NCBI RefSeq assembly: GCF_029852145.1
Contig: NC_079974.1
Span: 15,995,582 to 16,059,581 of the forward strand
From: Microplitis mediator
Taxonomy: Eukaryota > Arthropoda > Insecta > Hymenoptera > Braconidae
Direction: 5' to 3'
DNA length: 64,000 nt
The notes under the pieces were generated by a model. That model was not told the origin of the DNA and made no database searches. It saw nothing but the letters and a program-made list of their open reading frames with translations. Shown here piece by piece: positions 48,480 to 60,030 of the stretch; position 1 is the stretch's first letter; each line of letters opens with the position of its first letter. The position numbers and the translations under genes were made by a program.

Positions 48480-50236
48480 ATGGAACGACTCAATTGGAAT
48501 AGATTAAAAAAAAAATCAAACTATTGCCAAGATTATTCAGTATTTCACCGATTTATCATGTTAATTCAGCAAATTTTTTTTAAAATAGTTGGAATATCAC
48601 CGTGGACTTTGGATACTTTAAAGATAGTTAATAAAAACCGCGGAATTGAAAATCGAAATTTTAAATGGAATTTTTCGTACATTGGATCATGTTACAACAT
48701 TTTATTATTCGTAGTTTTTTCATTGATAAGTCTTTACAAACTATTTGGTAAGATAATAGTTAGTACTTTTTCTAACTCACAATTAGTATCATTTATAGTA
48801 GGATCTTTATTTTTAACATTATTGAGTGCAAGTTTACTACCACTAATTTATGTGAGTCGGCAAAAACTATTGATAAGTGTCAACGATCGATTCAAAAATG
48901 TCGACGAAATATTAAACAAGTGCGTAGATTATGAAATGGAGAATGACTACACCAATAATTTACTATTTATCGAATATTTTTTTACAAATATTTGCATTGT
49001 AATAATGAATCTGTACTACTTTCCATCGATAAGCGTATTTTTTGAAAATATACCAATGGTAATTAGTGGTGCAGTAATCATACAATACGTTCAGCTACTC
49101 AATCAAGCTAAAAAGAGATTCGAAAGTATAAATTCGACTATTTCGAGATTAGTGTATTCAATATCGAATGAATCTCGAACACAAATATCATATGTCTCAC
49201 AAAATTTACTGTCGCGTGAATCGATTGTTAATGATATCAACAATCTTAAGTATGCTTACATAAAATTATGGGAAATTTGTCAGGATATTGCTGATTTCTA
49301 TGGAATACCCATTTTGATTGGTATTTTTTGTTTTGGCGTAAGAACTTTAATTACTGTATACATTACTATTTTGTCATCGCTCGGAAAATTAGATATTGAC
49401 AATAGATGGTATCTAGTTGGAACGCGTATGTTATGGATTATTATTCTATTTATAACATTAACTTCAAATGTCACCACAATGATGAACCAAGTAAGGCAAT
49501 TTGATAAAATAAATCTATACTTTATAAGATAAGTATTATTTAATAACAAAAACGTAATTAAAATAATATTTGACGTGTAGTATTCAAAAGTATTATGAAC
49601 AATGATCGAATAATTTACTTTTTATAATACAAAAATTAATTTTTAATTTTTGGATCACGATCGTTTCAAACTCTGGTAACGATTTATTAAGTGAATTGCT
49701 TAACCCATTCGAAAAAATTATATATCCGGATACATCTGGGAAAATCTGCATACATGCGATATATATGAAAATATATGTCTCACATATGCAGACTTGCCCA
49801 GATATGTATTTTTTTCGTATGGGAAGTTGCGACATTGTTTTTGATTTTAGAATATAAAACTCGGAAAAATAATAAATTTTCTGACAGATCAGTATTCCAT
49901 GGACGAGAACATAGAAAATACAGTAAATAAATTTTTTATTATAATGATATTAATAATTTATAAATTAAATTAAAAAGATAAATGATTTTTTGAATTTCAG
50001 TTATCCAAATTTTCGAGTGATCTTTGGTATTTGAAGATTAAAATAAGTGCTTGCGATATTATACCCTTAGACCGTACGCTGTTATCAATTGTGAGTTGTA
50101 TTTATTATTTTTGTGATCAATTCATTAATTATTTAAGAAACATGTTCGAAAATAATGTTATTTCTAGATTACTGGTACAATGGCAACTTATTTAATCATT
50201 AGCATCCAATTTGCTCTTAATTCACCATCTAATTGA
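48480..50236 (+). CDS. Insect gustatory receptor (7tm_7 family), three exons
   Basis: Exons 48480-49490, 50001-50090 and 50168-50236 join at phase 0 to 389 residues, the normal size of insect gustatory receptors. These are ligand-gated cation channels in chemosensory neurons with an inverted seven-helix topology. Hydrophobic segments stand at about residues 62-85, 100-123, 158-185, 190-206 and 271-298 of exon 1. The last two exons encode the diagnostic C-terminus: FSSDLWYLKIKISACDIIPL with LDRTLLSI, then TYLIISIQF, matching the family's TYhhhhhQF signature. The first ATG in frame is at 48480 (the frame is open from 48417). The intracellular stretch before FSSDL is short and lacks the usual TG motif, so one small exon in the 510-bp intron may have been missed. 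That intron holds a MITE. No sister receptor is seen, and the subfamily and ligand are unknown. Confidence 0.88.
49704..49823. mobile_element. Palindromic MITE in the gustatory receptor intron
   Basis: Ends CCCATTCGAAAAAATTATAT and the complement of CCCATACGAAAAAAATACAT. Same general design as 293-412. The minus frame at 49593-49835 crosses it and is not a gene. Confidence 0.65.
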
Positions 50237-50370
50237 TAAAACACAAGTTTATGGAAATATTTTTCATAGTATGCTGTGTACACAAAATATTTATAATTCA
50301 AAAGTTTTTTATTCAGTCTATTATGGATTCGTTCAAAACTTTCAGAAATGTGTTGTTATAATATATTTTT

Positions 50371-50527
50371 TTAACTTCCCGCTAAGAAAATCGACGATTT
50401 TCGAAAAATTGGGAAGTTATTGTTTTCACCCCGATTTTCGAAAGTCGAGTTTTCATCAGATGTCGACGTTTTGAGGTCCTAGAAAGCTATTCTGACTATT
50501 TTTAGAATGATGTCCGAGTGTATGTTT

Positions 50528-50604
<77 letters not shown>

Positions 50605-51612
50605 TGTGTAAACTCTTTGTAACTTTTTAACTAATGAATCGATTTGGATGGTTGAGGTGGCAATCGAAAGAGCTTGTTGGCCCTCAACTTTCCTGAAAAT
50701 TTCAGATCATTTGATCAAGCAGACTCGAAAATATTGGCGAATTACGAAAAAGAAAATTTTATTTTTTTATTTTTTTAGTGATTTTTCAGAAACGACTTGA
50801 ACGATCGACTTCAAAATCTAATCAGCTCTAGAACTTTATAAGCCGCGTCGAATGCCACCTCAACCATCTCAATCGGTTAATTTGTTCGAGAGATATCGTT
50901 GGCGAAAGAAATGATAAAAAACGGTTTTTTTCGTTTATCTATGAAGTGACTCATCCGATCAATTTCAAAATTTAATCAGCTCTAGAATTCAAGAAAACGA
51001 GCCGATTGCCACCTCAAACGTCAAAATCGGTTGATTAGTTCAAAAGATATCGGCGCTGAGAAGTTAAAAAATAACATTTTATGTTATTTTTTCCAGATAA
51101 ATCAAAATATAATGTACTAAAATGTGTCTGAAATCATACCAACTCTTTCTCTTTATAGTCTCTTTCGATCATCAGATAATGTCATATAACTTGTTCCTTA
51201 GTTTTAAACATATTGTCAGCAAAAAATTGAAAAACCCAGTCTTTAATGTTTTTCTCGGATATTCCATATATTATTGCTCTGACCTAAGTCAAAACTCATT
51301 CAATTCTTGATTTTGATCACTGACATTGATTTCTGCCTCAACACATTTATTTCAGAGAACATAATCGATAATAAAAATTTAAAAGCCAGTTCTTCATTAA
51401 TGATTTTCGATTCTTAACTTTTCAAACTCTAGCATAAAACGTAACTTGTTAGAGCTTGAAAAGCTCATAAAAAAATGATTCCATGTAATAGCATTTTCGA
51501 GCTCGAAGAGCTCGAAAATATATTCACAGTGATGTTTTTAAGCTCCTTGAGCTTGAAAACAGCGGGAAGTTTTGGGGCTGGCCCGCAGGGTCAACCGACG
51601 CCCAGATTTTTT
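50371..51612 (+). repeat. AACTTCCCGC repeat family, complete copy with long GT tract
   Basis: Starts TTAACTTCCCGCTAAGAAAA and ends GGGAAGTTTTGGGGCTGG, CCCGCAGGGTCAACCGACGC, CCAGATTTTTT. Order of parts: hairpin GAAAATCGACGATTTTC, block ending CCGAGTGTATG, a GT microsatellite at about 50527-50610, two to three tandem units with CGAATGCCACCTCAACC, an AT-rich middle shared with 40380-40800, and the CGAGCTCGAAGAGCTCG palindrome. Closest relative is 39288-40933, with fewer tandem units. Confidence 0.9.
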
Positions 51613-51959
51613 ATTAACAATTCTTTCTTTGGGCTGGCTAAATTTTAGTGATAAAAACAATATTGTTGTGAAAAAATATAAAAAATCGTAAAATTTTATA
51701 CTCAAAATCTCGAACACAGCTTTCAAAGAAATTGCCAACAGTAATAAAAATGACCAAGATATGCAACAATTGCCATGCTATTAAATAAAAGCCTGGCACC
51801 CAATTGGCAAAGATTATCGTGGTATCAATCAGTAATGACTAAAACATTGCAAAATCAACACATTCGATCATATTTTTTCAATAAAATATAAATTTGATGA
51901 TGGACGAAATAAAGCTAACAAATTTACAGGAAAATTAAGTTTCAAAAGGTACAATCCAG

Positions 51960-52270
51960 TGAATTACCGGAAACTTGGAATGTTATTGCTTTCAGTTCAA
52001 TCGTCTAAAATCAAGTTTTCATCAGCTGTCGACGTTTTTAGGTCAGAGATGTGTGTGTAAATTAGCTCCAAACCCCTAAAACTTTGTTTGAAGACGCAAA
52101 GAACTCAAAATCAGTTAATTTTTTCAAGAGATATCGAGGACAAAAAAATTTGAAAGATCTAAACTGTCTTCGTTTTTCTTGCATAATTTCTAATGTCACA
52201 ATTCAAATATTCAAAAAATCATACCAGAGCTTCGTCTTTAAAACAATTTATAAAATTATTAATTTTTTTC
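51960..52270 (+). repeat. Decayed piece of the AACTTCCCGC repeat family
   Basis: Matching words in family order include CCGGAAACTTGGAATGTTAT, AAGTTTTCATCAGCTGTCGA, CGTTTTTAGGTCAGAGATGT and AAATCATACCAGAGCTTCGT. No terminal blocks remain. The small frame at 52084-52278 lies in it. Confidence 0.5.
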
Positions 52271-54923
52271 GGTTTTGAGTGAAATTTATAATCTCAACAA
52301 TTAAATAAACTTTTTCTTTATTGAATTTCTTGAAAAAAATTTTAACAGTAGTTATTGACTGGGTTACAAAACAAATTGAAAATAATAAAAAGAATAATTA
52401 TAAAAAAATAAAATCATACTTGTGTACAAGTTGCTAATGAAATATAATAAATATCTAAAACAATAAAACAAACTAATAAAATCCAAGTATATTGAGTAAA
52501 AATAATAAAACTTAATCACTTTAACCAAAGTTATTTAATAACTCTCATCTCAATTACTATCAATGCCAAGTGATGATTATAAGTAGAGGGTTTGGATTGA
52601 TTCCCCCCGTACGAAGTAGTTAATCATCAGTCGTTTCAGTCTACTATGTCGTGTCTTGGTTCCCTAACCAACTGCATAGCTTCGAAAACATCCGGAGATA
52701 GCAGTGGGTTAACTCTACTGGGTTATAGTAGTAAGTACGTACTACCACAAGCAGACAAAGACAGACATATATACAGACAATTTAGGGTATAGAGGGCAAG
52801 TGAGAGAGAAAAACATGATCTACTTGGCTTTTCTGGTATATAGCATACTCTCAGCTCAATTAATCTTACCCAGAATGCAATAACTGTCCAATCTGCCCTG
52901 TTGGTAGCGCGCGTGGGTCATTGTGTGTCGTGGTACAACTTGCCACGCCATCTACCTAACCAGTCGAGTTATCTCAAACTCCTTCTCTCAAGTAAAGATA
53001 AAACTTTTCCCATCTAATCCTCTTCTTCTTCAACTCGACAAACTCTATTTGTACTACTTTATCTCATCTGAGTGTATACTCCCTCTAACGCAAGCGTTAT
53101 GTATCAAATACTTGTCTCCTTTCCTCTCCTCTGAGACTAAGACACATATGAGCGAGTAAACTGGAAAATCTCAAACTACTTGAGAAAATGAGACTAAAAA
53201 TATCATTCGACGTTAAATGTACTTTGTACAAAGTGAAAAGGGCGAGTTAAATCTATATAAGGGGTGTATATAACATTGCTTTGCTAGCCTGTAGCCTAAG
53301 ATCGTCTCATCGTCAAGCTTTTCCACTGCCGTCTCTACATACTAGGGAGCGAAAACATATTGGATCGTTAACGATGGGGCAGTTTGCCTAACTAGTAACT
53401 ACTGCCATCGTCATTTATTCCCTTTCTCATTTCGTTTTTTTCCCTTTTAATTTTTTTTTCCTCTTGTCTTATTAATTTATTTACTTATTTATTATTTTTT
53501 TTAATTTTTAAATTCAAGTAATTTACTTTTAGAATATTGTCACCTCATATGTATGATAATATATCACTAAAAAAATTATTAAACAATGATTGAATAAAAA
53601 TAGTATAAAAAAATTAAATATAAAATATATATTCGAAGTTTAAATGCAAGTTTAAATATTAAATAGAATGTATGAAAAAATTTTCTACCTTCTTTCACGA
53701 ATTTAATTCGCATTATGAAAAAAAGCTTCATGAAAATTTATGGAATATATTTCTCTATGCAAATTCTCAAGCTTTAATACAGAGCTGGAAAATTTATGTG
53801 CATAAAAATTACCTCAAAGCTCGTGAGTGGAGGAAAAAATAAATAGATGTAGAGGCTTGGGGGGAGGGTAAAGAAGTTAAAAAAAATTGCTGAGGTAAAA
53901 TAACGCTATATATATTCACATATATATATTATTGTCTAATAATATGTATGAATATTAAAACAAATAATGTTTACAAATTTTAACAGCTTTTATTTTTGTT
54001 AATAATAATGATAATAATCAATGATGACAATAATAAATGTATTAATTAATAATTAATAGCGAAGAAGATAATAATCATTACAATAATTATATAATCATCA
54101 ATAATAAAACAATAATAAGATTTTTACTTTTTTTTTTAATTTTTAAATGTAGTAGGCGAGATAATTCATTAGGTGCGGAAAGATAAATTTAAAGCTGGAA
54201 GGAATTTTTCTATTTATCTCGCAATACTTTTTTAATATTAACTATTTATATTTTTAATATTTATAATTATTTATATTTGTTATTTATACATATATATTTG
54301 CATTTTATTAATTATAGTTTTAATATATTTAATAATCATTAATGCCGCGTACAGAATATGTCATTATTATTATTATTATTATTATATTTATACATATATA
54401 GAACTAAATGAATTTATAAGATATATATCAAATATTTACACCTTTATCTTCTGACGTCACTTTCACTAGTACATTTTATATTTTTTAAATGTTATTTTAT
54501 AAGTATGTTATATTTTACAGTACGAGAATGATCTCAATTTATAAAATGAGAAAATAAAATTGAATTACATAAATTTTTGACTTAAATATTAATTTTTAAA
54601 AATTAATTAATTAATATTGATACTTAAATTTAAATATAATTTTTTTATCTCTTATACTTTCTCTTTTGTTTATCATAATTAATAAGATAAGAAAGTTCGG
54701 AGTATATAATTAGTCTTTGGTTATCGGAAAAAGCATAAAGTTTCACACTATTTCTATAATTTTTAAAAAGATCACTTGTCAATAAAATTTAAAAATTTAA
54801 TGACATTTAATTTGTTTATTATATTTATATTTATATTTATTATTAATATTATTCTTTTATTTACTAATTGCAATGATTTATAATACAGTGATAATTATCT
54901 ATTTAATTATATCATATATAAAT
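52271..54923. other. Non-coding region 3' of senseless
   Basis: No gene supported. 52560-53440 is of normal complexity and richer in G and C than the surroundings (GGTTGATTCCCCCCGTACG, GGTAGCGCGCGTGGGTC, GGGCGAGTTAAATCTATAT). It may be a regulatory block or a non-coding transcript. The frame at 52923-53159 within it has no family features. 53450-54920 is AT-rich with ATT repeats at about 54362-54390 and probably includes the senseless 3'UTR, which would run leftward from 54923. Confidence 0.45.
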
Positions 54924-55195
54924 TTACTGACTCATCGATGAATTTGACGTAACGATATTGTTCTGAGTGATATTGACTATTGAGACTCGGTGTGAAACTG
55001 TTGGCATGTTAGATGTGCCTAATTCGGCGTGCTGTGTTTCCCGATGTCTTCTGAGATCTACTTTACGTTGAAATGCGCGATTGCAAAGCTCACAAGCAAA
55101 TGGTTTGTAACCTGTATGCTTTCTTGAATGAGTTATCAGATTGCTGCTTTGAGAAAATGCTTTGCCGCATACTTGACATTTGTGAGGCTTTTCTC
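54924..55195 (-). CDS. sens: senseless (Gfi-1 family) C2H2 zinc finger, last exon only
   Basis: The exon starts after a TTACAG acceptor in phase 1 and encodes 89 residues to TAA at 54924-54926. It holds the end of one linker and two C2H2 fingers: KPHKCQVCGKAFSQSSNLIT-HSRKH and KPFACELCNRAF-RKVDLRRHRETQH. These are nearly identical to the last two fingers of Drosophila Senseless and vertebrate GFI1/GFI1B, whose final finger ends in the distinctive KVDLRRHRETQH. Senseless is a nuclear DNA-binding regulator that promotes proneural expression and sensory organ precursor fate. After the last finger comes a 35-residue polar tail ending SNSSMSQ. The upstream fingers and N-terminal repressor region must be on exons to the right. 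None is recognisable up to 64000, so the preceding intron is probably longer than 8.8 kb. Confidence 0.93.
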
Positions 55196-55354
55196 CTGTA
55201 ATTAAATAAAAAAAAACAATATTATTATAATTTTATTAATTAATAATGGGTATGAAAAAATACAAATGATAATTTAATTTTCACTTTAATTTTTGAACCA
55301 CAAAGTTTTTAAATTCATAAAAAAGTCATAGATAGGGAAGGCTGTGACTCAGTG

Positions 55355-55701
55355 CACTGTAAAAAATCAGCGGAGCGGATGACTGTTTATTTATTTGATC
55401 CCCTTGAAGTGAAATTCACTCCGAAGGGGAGTTTAATTTAGTGTTAAAGATCCGGTTCAGAGTGAAATTTACTCCTAAAAGTAGTTTATTCTAATATCAA
55501 AAGTCCGAATCGGACTGAATGCAGATTCAAATAAAATCTAGATCACTTCGAAATCACTCAGCTAAAAAATCAAACTCCCTATTTACTCCGTATGCAGGTT
55601 GATTTTGTTTTTAAACACCGGAACTCCGAGTAACGGAGTGAATTTGGATTGATATAAAATTTGTAATCACTCCAAATTTACTCCCAATTTTTTACAATGT
55701 G
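55355..55701. mobile_element. MITE of the CACTGTAAAAAATTGGGAG family, copy 2
   Basis: Ends CACTGTAAAAAATCAGCGGA and the complement of CACATTGTAAAAAATTGGGA, with internal ACTCCG/CGGAGT words as in 12393-12696. It lies 160 bp from the senseless exon. Confidence 0.8.
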
Positions 55702-55763
55702 GAACTTCATCAAATTTAGAAAAGAAAAAAAAAATTTTTTTCATCAAATTTTCATAAAATTTA

Positions 55764-56052
55764 CACGGAAAAAAGAGCAGTTGAAAAATTACAGTTTTTA
55801 CAGTAAAAATAGGTCTTCCGGGCAAAAATCTTTAAACATTAAAGCTTAAACTGTAATTTTAGAAATTTGTTATAGTAATATAATTAATACAATTTCAAGC
55901 AGCAAATTTTACAGTTTAGATCGACAATATCGAGTTTGAAACTGTAATATTTGTTATTTTTGGATAAAAAATGTAATTTTTACAGTTTCAGACTCGGTGC
56001 GCTTTACTGCTATACGAAACTGTAATTTTTCAACTGCTCTTTTTTCCGCGTG
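55764..56052. mobile_element. CACGG-family MITE (GAAAAAAGAGCAGTTG arms)
   Basis: Left end CACGGAAAAAAGAGCAGTTG, right end the complement of CACGCGGAAAAAAGAGCAGT. Arms of about 30 bp include the same AAAATTACAG. 289 bp. Confidence 0.8.
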
Positions 56053-56831
56053 TGTTTCCTAAGAGGTTACAAAGTGTCCGTCGTGCCCCAGCTTCCCTAT
56101 TTTATTTTTACTGTAATTTATTTTAATAATTTATTCTTGTTTTATTTCAATAAACAAGATTATTGATATTTAAAAGTATATTTAACGAAAAAAAAAAAAA
56201 ACGATTCTTAGTTCGTGTAAGTAGAAAAATCTAATTTCGATCAGACACTGCTGACTTTTTAATTTCCGCTAATTCAAAATTTATAAATTTAAATAATTTT
56301 TAGGTAAAGTTGACCATTCATGTTATTAATATTTAATTGTTCTTTTTTCAACTAATAATCGATGTAATCGATAACGATTACATAAATATGAAATAAAATG
56401 TTCTGGGTATTGACGATTCAAATAAACGGAGTATTAATTTTTTTCAGTATTTTTGGGTATTAATATGAATAGATGTCACTTTTAAAATAAGTCAATATAA
56501 AGTTGTCAGTGTGGAAAAAAAGTGAATTTAATCTTGGAATTTATCTTAGAATTTATTTGAAGTAAACTAAAAATATATGAAGAATCATGAGACAATCAAT
56601 AGTAAATTTTTAAATAATAAATCATATTGAAATTGAAGAAAAAAACTAACGTATCAATCAAAGTGATTTGAAAATATCGGTATCGAATATCGAGATTTCC
56701 GAGATGTCAATTGCAGAAACTTCTCGCTTGGGAATAGTTATAGAGGGTTATATAGAGTAAGATAGCTGGCACTTGTGTTGAATCCCAGTTGAAGTAACAC
56801 GCTAAGATATATATTCTTTAAGATCTTATAT

Positions 56832-56895
56832 ATAAAATGAAAGAAGAATAAGAAGAAGAAGAAAAAGAAGAGAAGAAGAAGAGGAAAAAGAACAA
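56832..56895. repeat. GAA-rich purine tract
   Basis: Nearly pure purine run of GAAGAA and AAGAGGAAAAAG units. It accounts for the Phe/Leu-rich minus-strand frames here. Confidence 0.8.
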
Positions 56896-57239
56896 AAAAT
56901 ATAAAAATAAAATGTATAAAGATAAAGATGAAGTAAAAGAAAAAACAGTAAAGCACAAGGGGTTGGTAGTATCGGGGATGCGGGGCACGCCCGGTCAAGA
57001 TTTCCTCCCAAGCGAGAATCACAGCCAGCCCGGCAACGAGTTTGCTTTCTCTCTTATACTCATTCTCTTATACACAAGGTTATTTCTCTCAGCCTAGTAA
57101 CATTCAGTGGGTGAAATTCGTGGGCGAAAGTGCAGCCAGCAGTGGCATTGAGTGAAATAGTGAATAGAGAAAAAGAGAGCAAGAGAGAGAAAGAGAATGG
57201 AAAGGGGAGAAGAGGGTAGGTTGAAAAGGGTAGAACGTT

Positions 57240-57360
57240 CGCCGCTCGTTTCTCTCATCTCGGCCACGAGAGCTCTGATTGGTGGCCGGGGGCGGCTCTA
57301 ACCCCCTGTTACCATAGCGACAACGAATGTACCTGGGGCGAGTTCACGAAAAGAGATAGA
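57240..57360. promoter_or_regulatory. GC-rich island with X-box-like and CCAAT motifs
   Basis: Within about 100 bp are GATTGGTGG (a reverse CCAAT box, 57277-57285), GGCCGGGGGCGGCTC (GC box) and GTTACCATAGCGACAAC (57308-57324), which resembles the RFX X-box consensus (GTNRCC-spacer-GGYAAC type). The surroundings are AT-rich. It reads like a core promoter or enhancer, but which gene it serves is unknown. No start codon of a recognisable gene follows on either strand. Confidence 0.4.
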
Positions 57361-58364
57361 CAATGAAAGCACGAGTTTATTATACGAGTGATGAACAAAG
57401 AGGAAATTCAAATGAAAAGGAAGAAAAACTCAAAGCTTTGGAGTTAATGGACTTTTTACTCGTATTTTTTATCCTTTTTAATTTTCTTTTATTTTTATTT
57501 TATCTATTTTACTTTTTTATTTTATTTTATTTAAACGCTTTCGAACGTTCTATTGTCAAACGTGTAACAACAACGTACGTATATAACGCCTAAAATCGAC
57601 ATCACAACGCGCCGCCATAAACAACTAGTTAATCGAACCTACAATCTCGTCGATGCAAGCCCACCTACTATTACCAATCGATTTTATCCATACGTTTTAT
57701 TTTCTATCACGTTTATTTCAACATCCTGTAATAGTTATACTGCGATATCGTGGATAGAAAAAATATTTTTGATAAATAAAAAATCCTAGTGGAGAATGTG
57801 AGGGCATGCGCATGCGCAAATTACCTGTTTAAAATATAAAACAATTTTTACAATTTTGAGAGCTAAGAAATATTTTAAAATAAAATAATAACAATGAAGG
57901 AAGAAGGAAAGAAGTAAAAAAAAACCATAAAAATAGAGGTAAGCCAAGACAAGTAAAAGAAGAGAGCGAAGACTCCCAGGAATTTACGAGCTCGTAAAAA
58001 TCAAGAACCGTCCGAAGCTCGCACCGAGGTTACCTCTATCCCGTCTTTATCTCTGCAAGAAACTTATACTGCACACACTACTTTCTTTATTTTCTACCTT
58101 TTCTTCTTTATTCTCTCTAGCTTTAGTTCGTGATTCATCGTCTCGCCAACGGTATATATTTACATGTATACAACATTTATTTTTCTAAAAAAAACATATG
58201 GAAATTTTTTAATATTTAAGAAAATTTAGAATGTCAGACAAAGAAGTTTAACTCGTAATAATTATTTCCCCAAAAATTTGAAAAAGTCAAAATCCGGTAG
58301 ATCCGAATTATTTTTTCCATGCAACTAAAACAATAAACTTAAATTTCGGTGATATATAAACATT

Positions 58365-59026
58365 AGGGCGTTCCAAAAAAAACAAAAAAATTTATTATTT
58401 CTTGGAACTAGGCACAAAAGTTTCTTTTAGATGCCAAAATAGGCCTCTGAAAATATGAGCTCTTAATATTATGTATTAATATTAAGGTTGTCCGCATCGC
58501 ATTTTTCAATTTCCCACAAGATTAACACAGAAAAAAAAATTTTTTTTTCTGATTTTTGTAACTAATGAACCATAAATTACTCTGCAATTTCCGTCAAATA
58601 TTTTTGTAGAGAATTGAACGCTCTACAACAAAAATCTCTTATCATTTTTGGATAAATCCATCTGCTCGAAAGTTATTGGAGCTGGAAGTCAAATCTATAG
58701 TAAATTTTGAGATCTTTTTACTTTTCCAGCAAAACTATCAGACTCATCAAAAAATGTCATGGGACCTTTTTCGTAGACAAATTCATTTCCTACAAATTAT
58801 TTTCAATAAAGTTTATTCAAATTCTGCATTGTTTTCTAGTTATTTTCATTTTAAGTTAGCTTCTCAAAATCAGTTAGAAAACTATTATTTTTATGAGCTT
58901 AGCACCTTACCTTAATATTAATATTAAGGGCTCATATTTTTAGAGGCCTGTTTTGGTATCTAAAAGAAACTTTTGAACCTGGGTCCGAGAAAAAAAAATT
59001 TTTTTTTTTTTTTTTTAAACGACCTA
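58365..59026. mobile_element. Large foldback MITE
   Basis: Arms of about 110 bp face each other. Both contain AAAAGTTTCTTTTAGAT, CCAAAA(T/C)AGGCCTCT and AAATATGAGC, leading to TTAATATTAATATTAA on both sides of the interior. The interior (58500-58910) is AT-rich, and its frame at 58676-58915 is not supported. Outer ends are AGGGCGTTCC and the complement of TAGGTCGTTT. Confidence 0.8.
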
Positions 59027-59616
59027 ATAAATATTTAGAAATATATAAATCAACTTTTATCATAAATATTAGCCGCATATGTGTTTATTATGCGGTATAC
59101 ATATATTATTTATTTATAAAGAATCATAAGTCGGAAGATAAAGTTATTTCAATAATCAATGAAATAATTATATTACTGTTAATGATGAAAAAATTATTCA
59201 GTATAAGAAAGAAGTCCCATTACCCGTTCACTTTTCACTGGATTCAGATTAAACCATTTAATATAAATTGGTAAATGAAATAAAAAAACTTTTTTTTTTA
59301 TAGTTATTTTTTGTAGTTTTAAATATTAGAAAAAATTTTTAATTTTAAAAGTCATGTTGATAATTAATTGTTATTAATTTTTTAAAGAAGGTCGTTAAGT
59401 GTAATAGTCGCTCACTCAAAGTTGTGATCTACCATTATTCGATCAACACATGGCCCTATACTCGCTCAAAGACAGTATCAATTGAACTATGATAAGTATA
59501 ATCTCTCTAAAAACTAATCAGTGAAAATTAGTGAAAATCACTATTTGGCAGTGAATAGTCACTTATTGTCAGTGAAAAGTATACTGCTATTTGAATTAGT
59601 GACATACTTTTCACTA

Positions 59617-59781
59617 CACGGAGAGAAATGTCAAGTAAATATGCCTATGCAGCACGGTAATAATTACATTACTCTATAGTTTGTGTCACGCCGCTCTTAT
59701 GTAACTGCTTATTCAAACTATAGAATAATGTAATTATTACTATTCTTCCATAGGCATATTTACTTGACATTTCTCTCCATG
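59617..59781. mobile_element. CACGGAG-family MITE with TA target duplication
   Basis: Ends CACGGAGAGAAATGTCAAGT and the complement of CATGGAGAGAAATGTCAAGT. Flanked by TA at 59615-59616 and 59782-59783. The arms run for about 50 bp (AATATGCCTATG). Confidence 0.85.
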
Positions 59782-59890
59782 TAGTAAACAGTGAATAGTC
59801 ACTATTTTCGCTATTTCAAATTTAAGAGAGTTGATTTGGAGAATTATTTATAAAATATACTACTTTATTCAATTTTCACATACTTAAAGT

Positions 59891-60030
59891 ATAAAGTCCT
59901 CCTAGAAAGTGAGTTGCCGTCGGAAATTTTCGGTTCGTAATGTTATGTGTAGTAACGGCGTGAGATTAGAATTGTTTTCTAATAGTGGGGGTAAAAACTG
60001 ACAAAGATTTCCTCTCTGGGAGGACTTTAT
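59891..60030. mobile_element. Short palindromic MITE (ATAAAGTCCTCC ends)
   Basis: ATAAAGTCCTCC at the left and its exact complement at the right, 140 bp apart, with partly matching sub-terminal sequence (AGAAAGTGAG against AGAGAGGAAA). Confidence 0.75.

Noticed and set aside
56738..57022. Minus-strand frames rich in Phe and Leu
   Set aside because: They are translations of the GAA-rich purine tract at 56832-56895.
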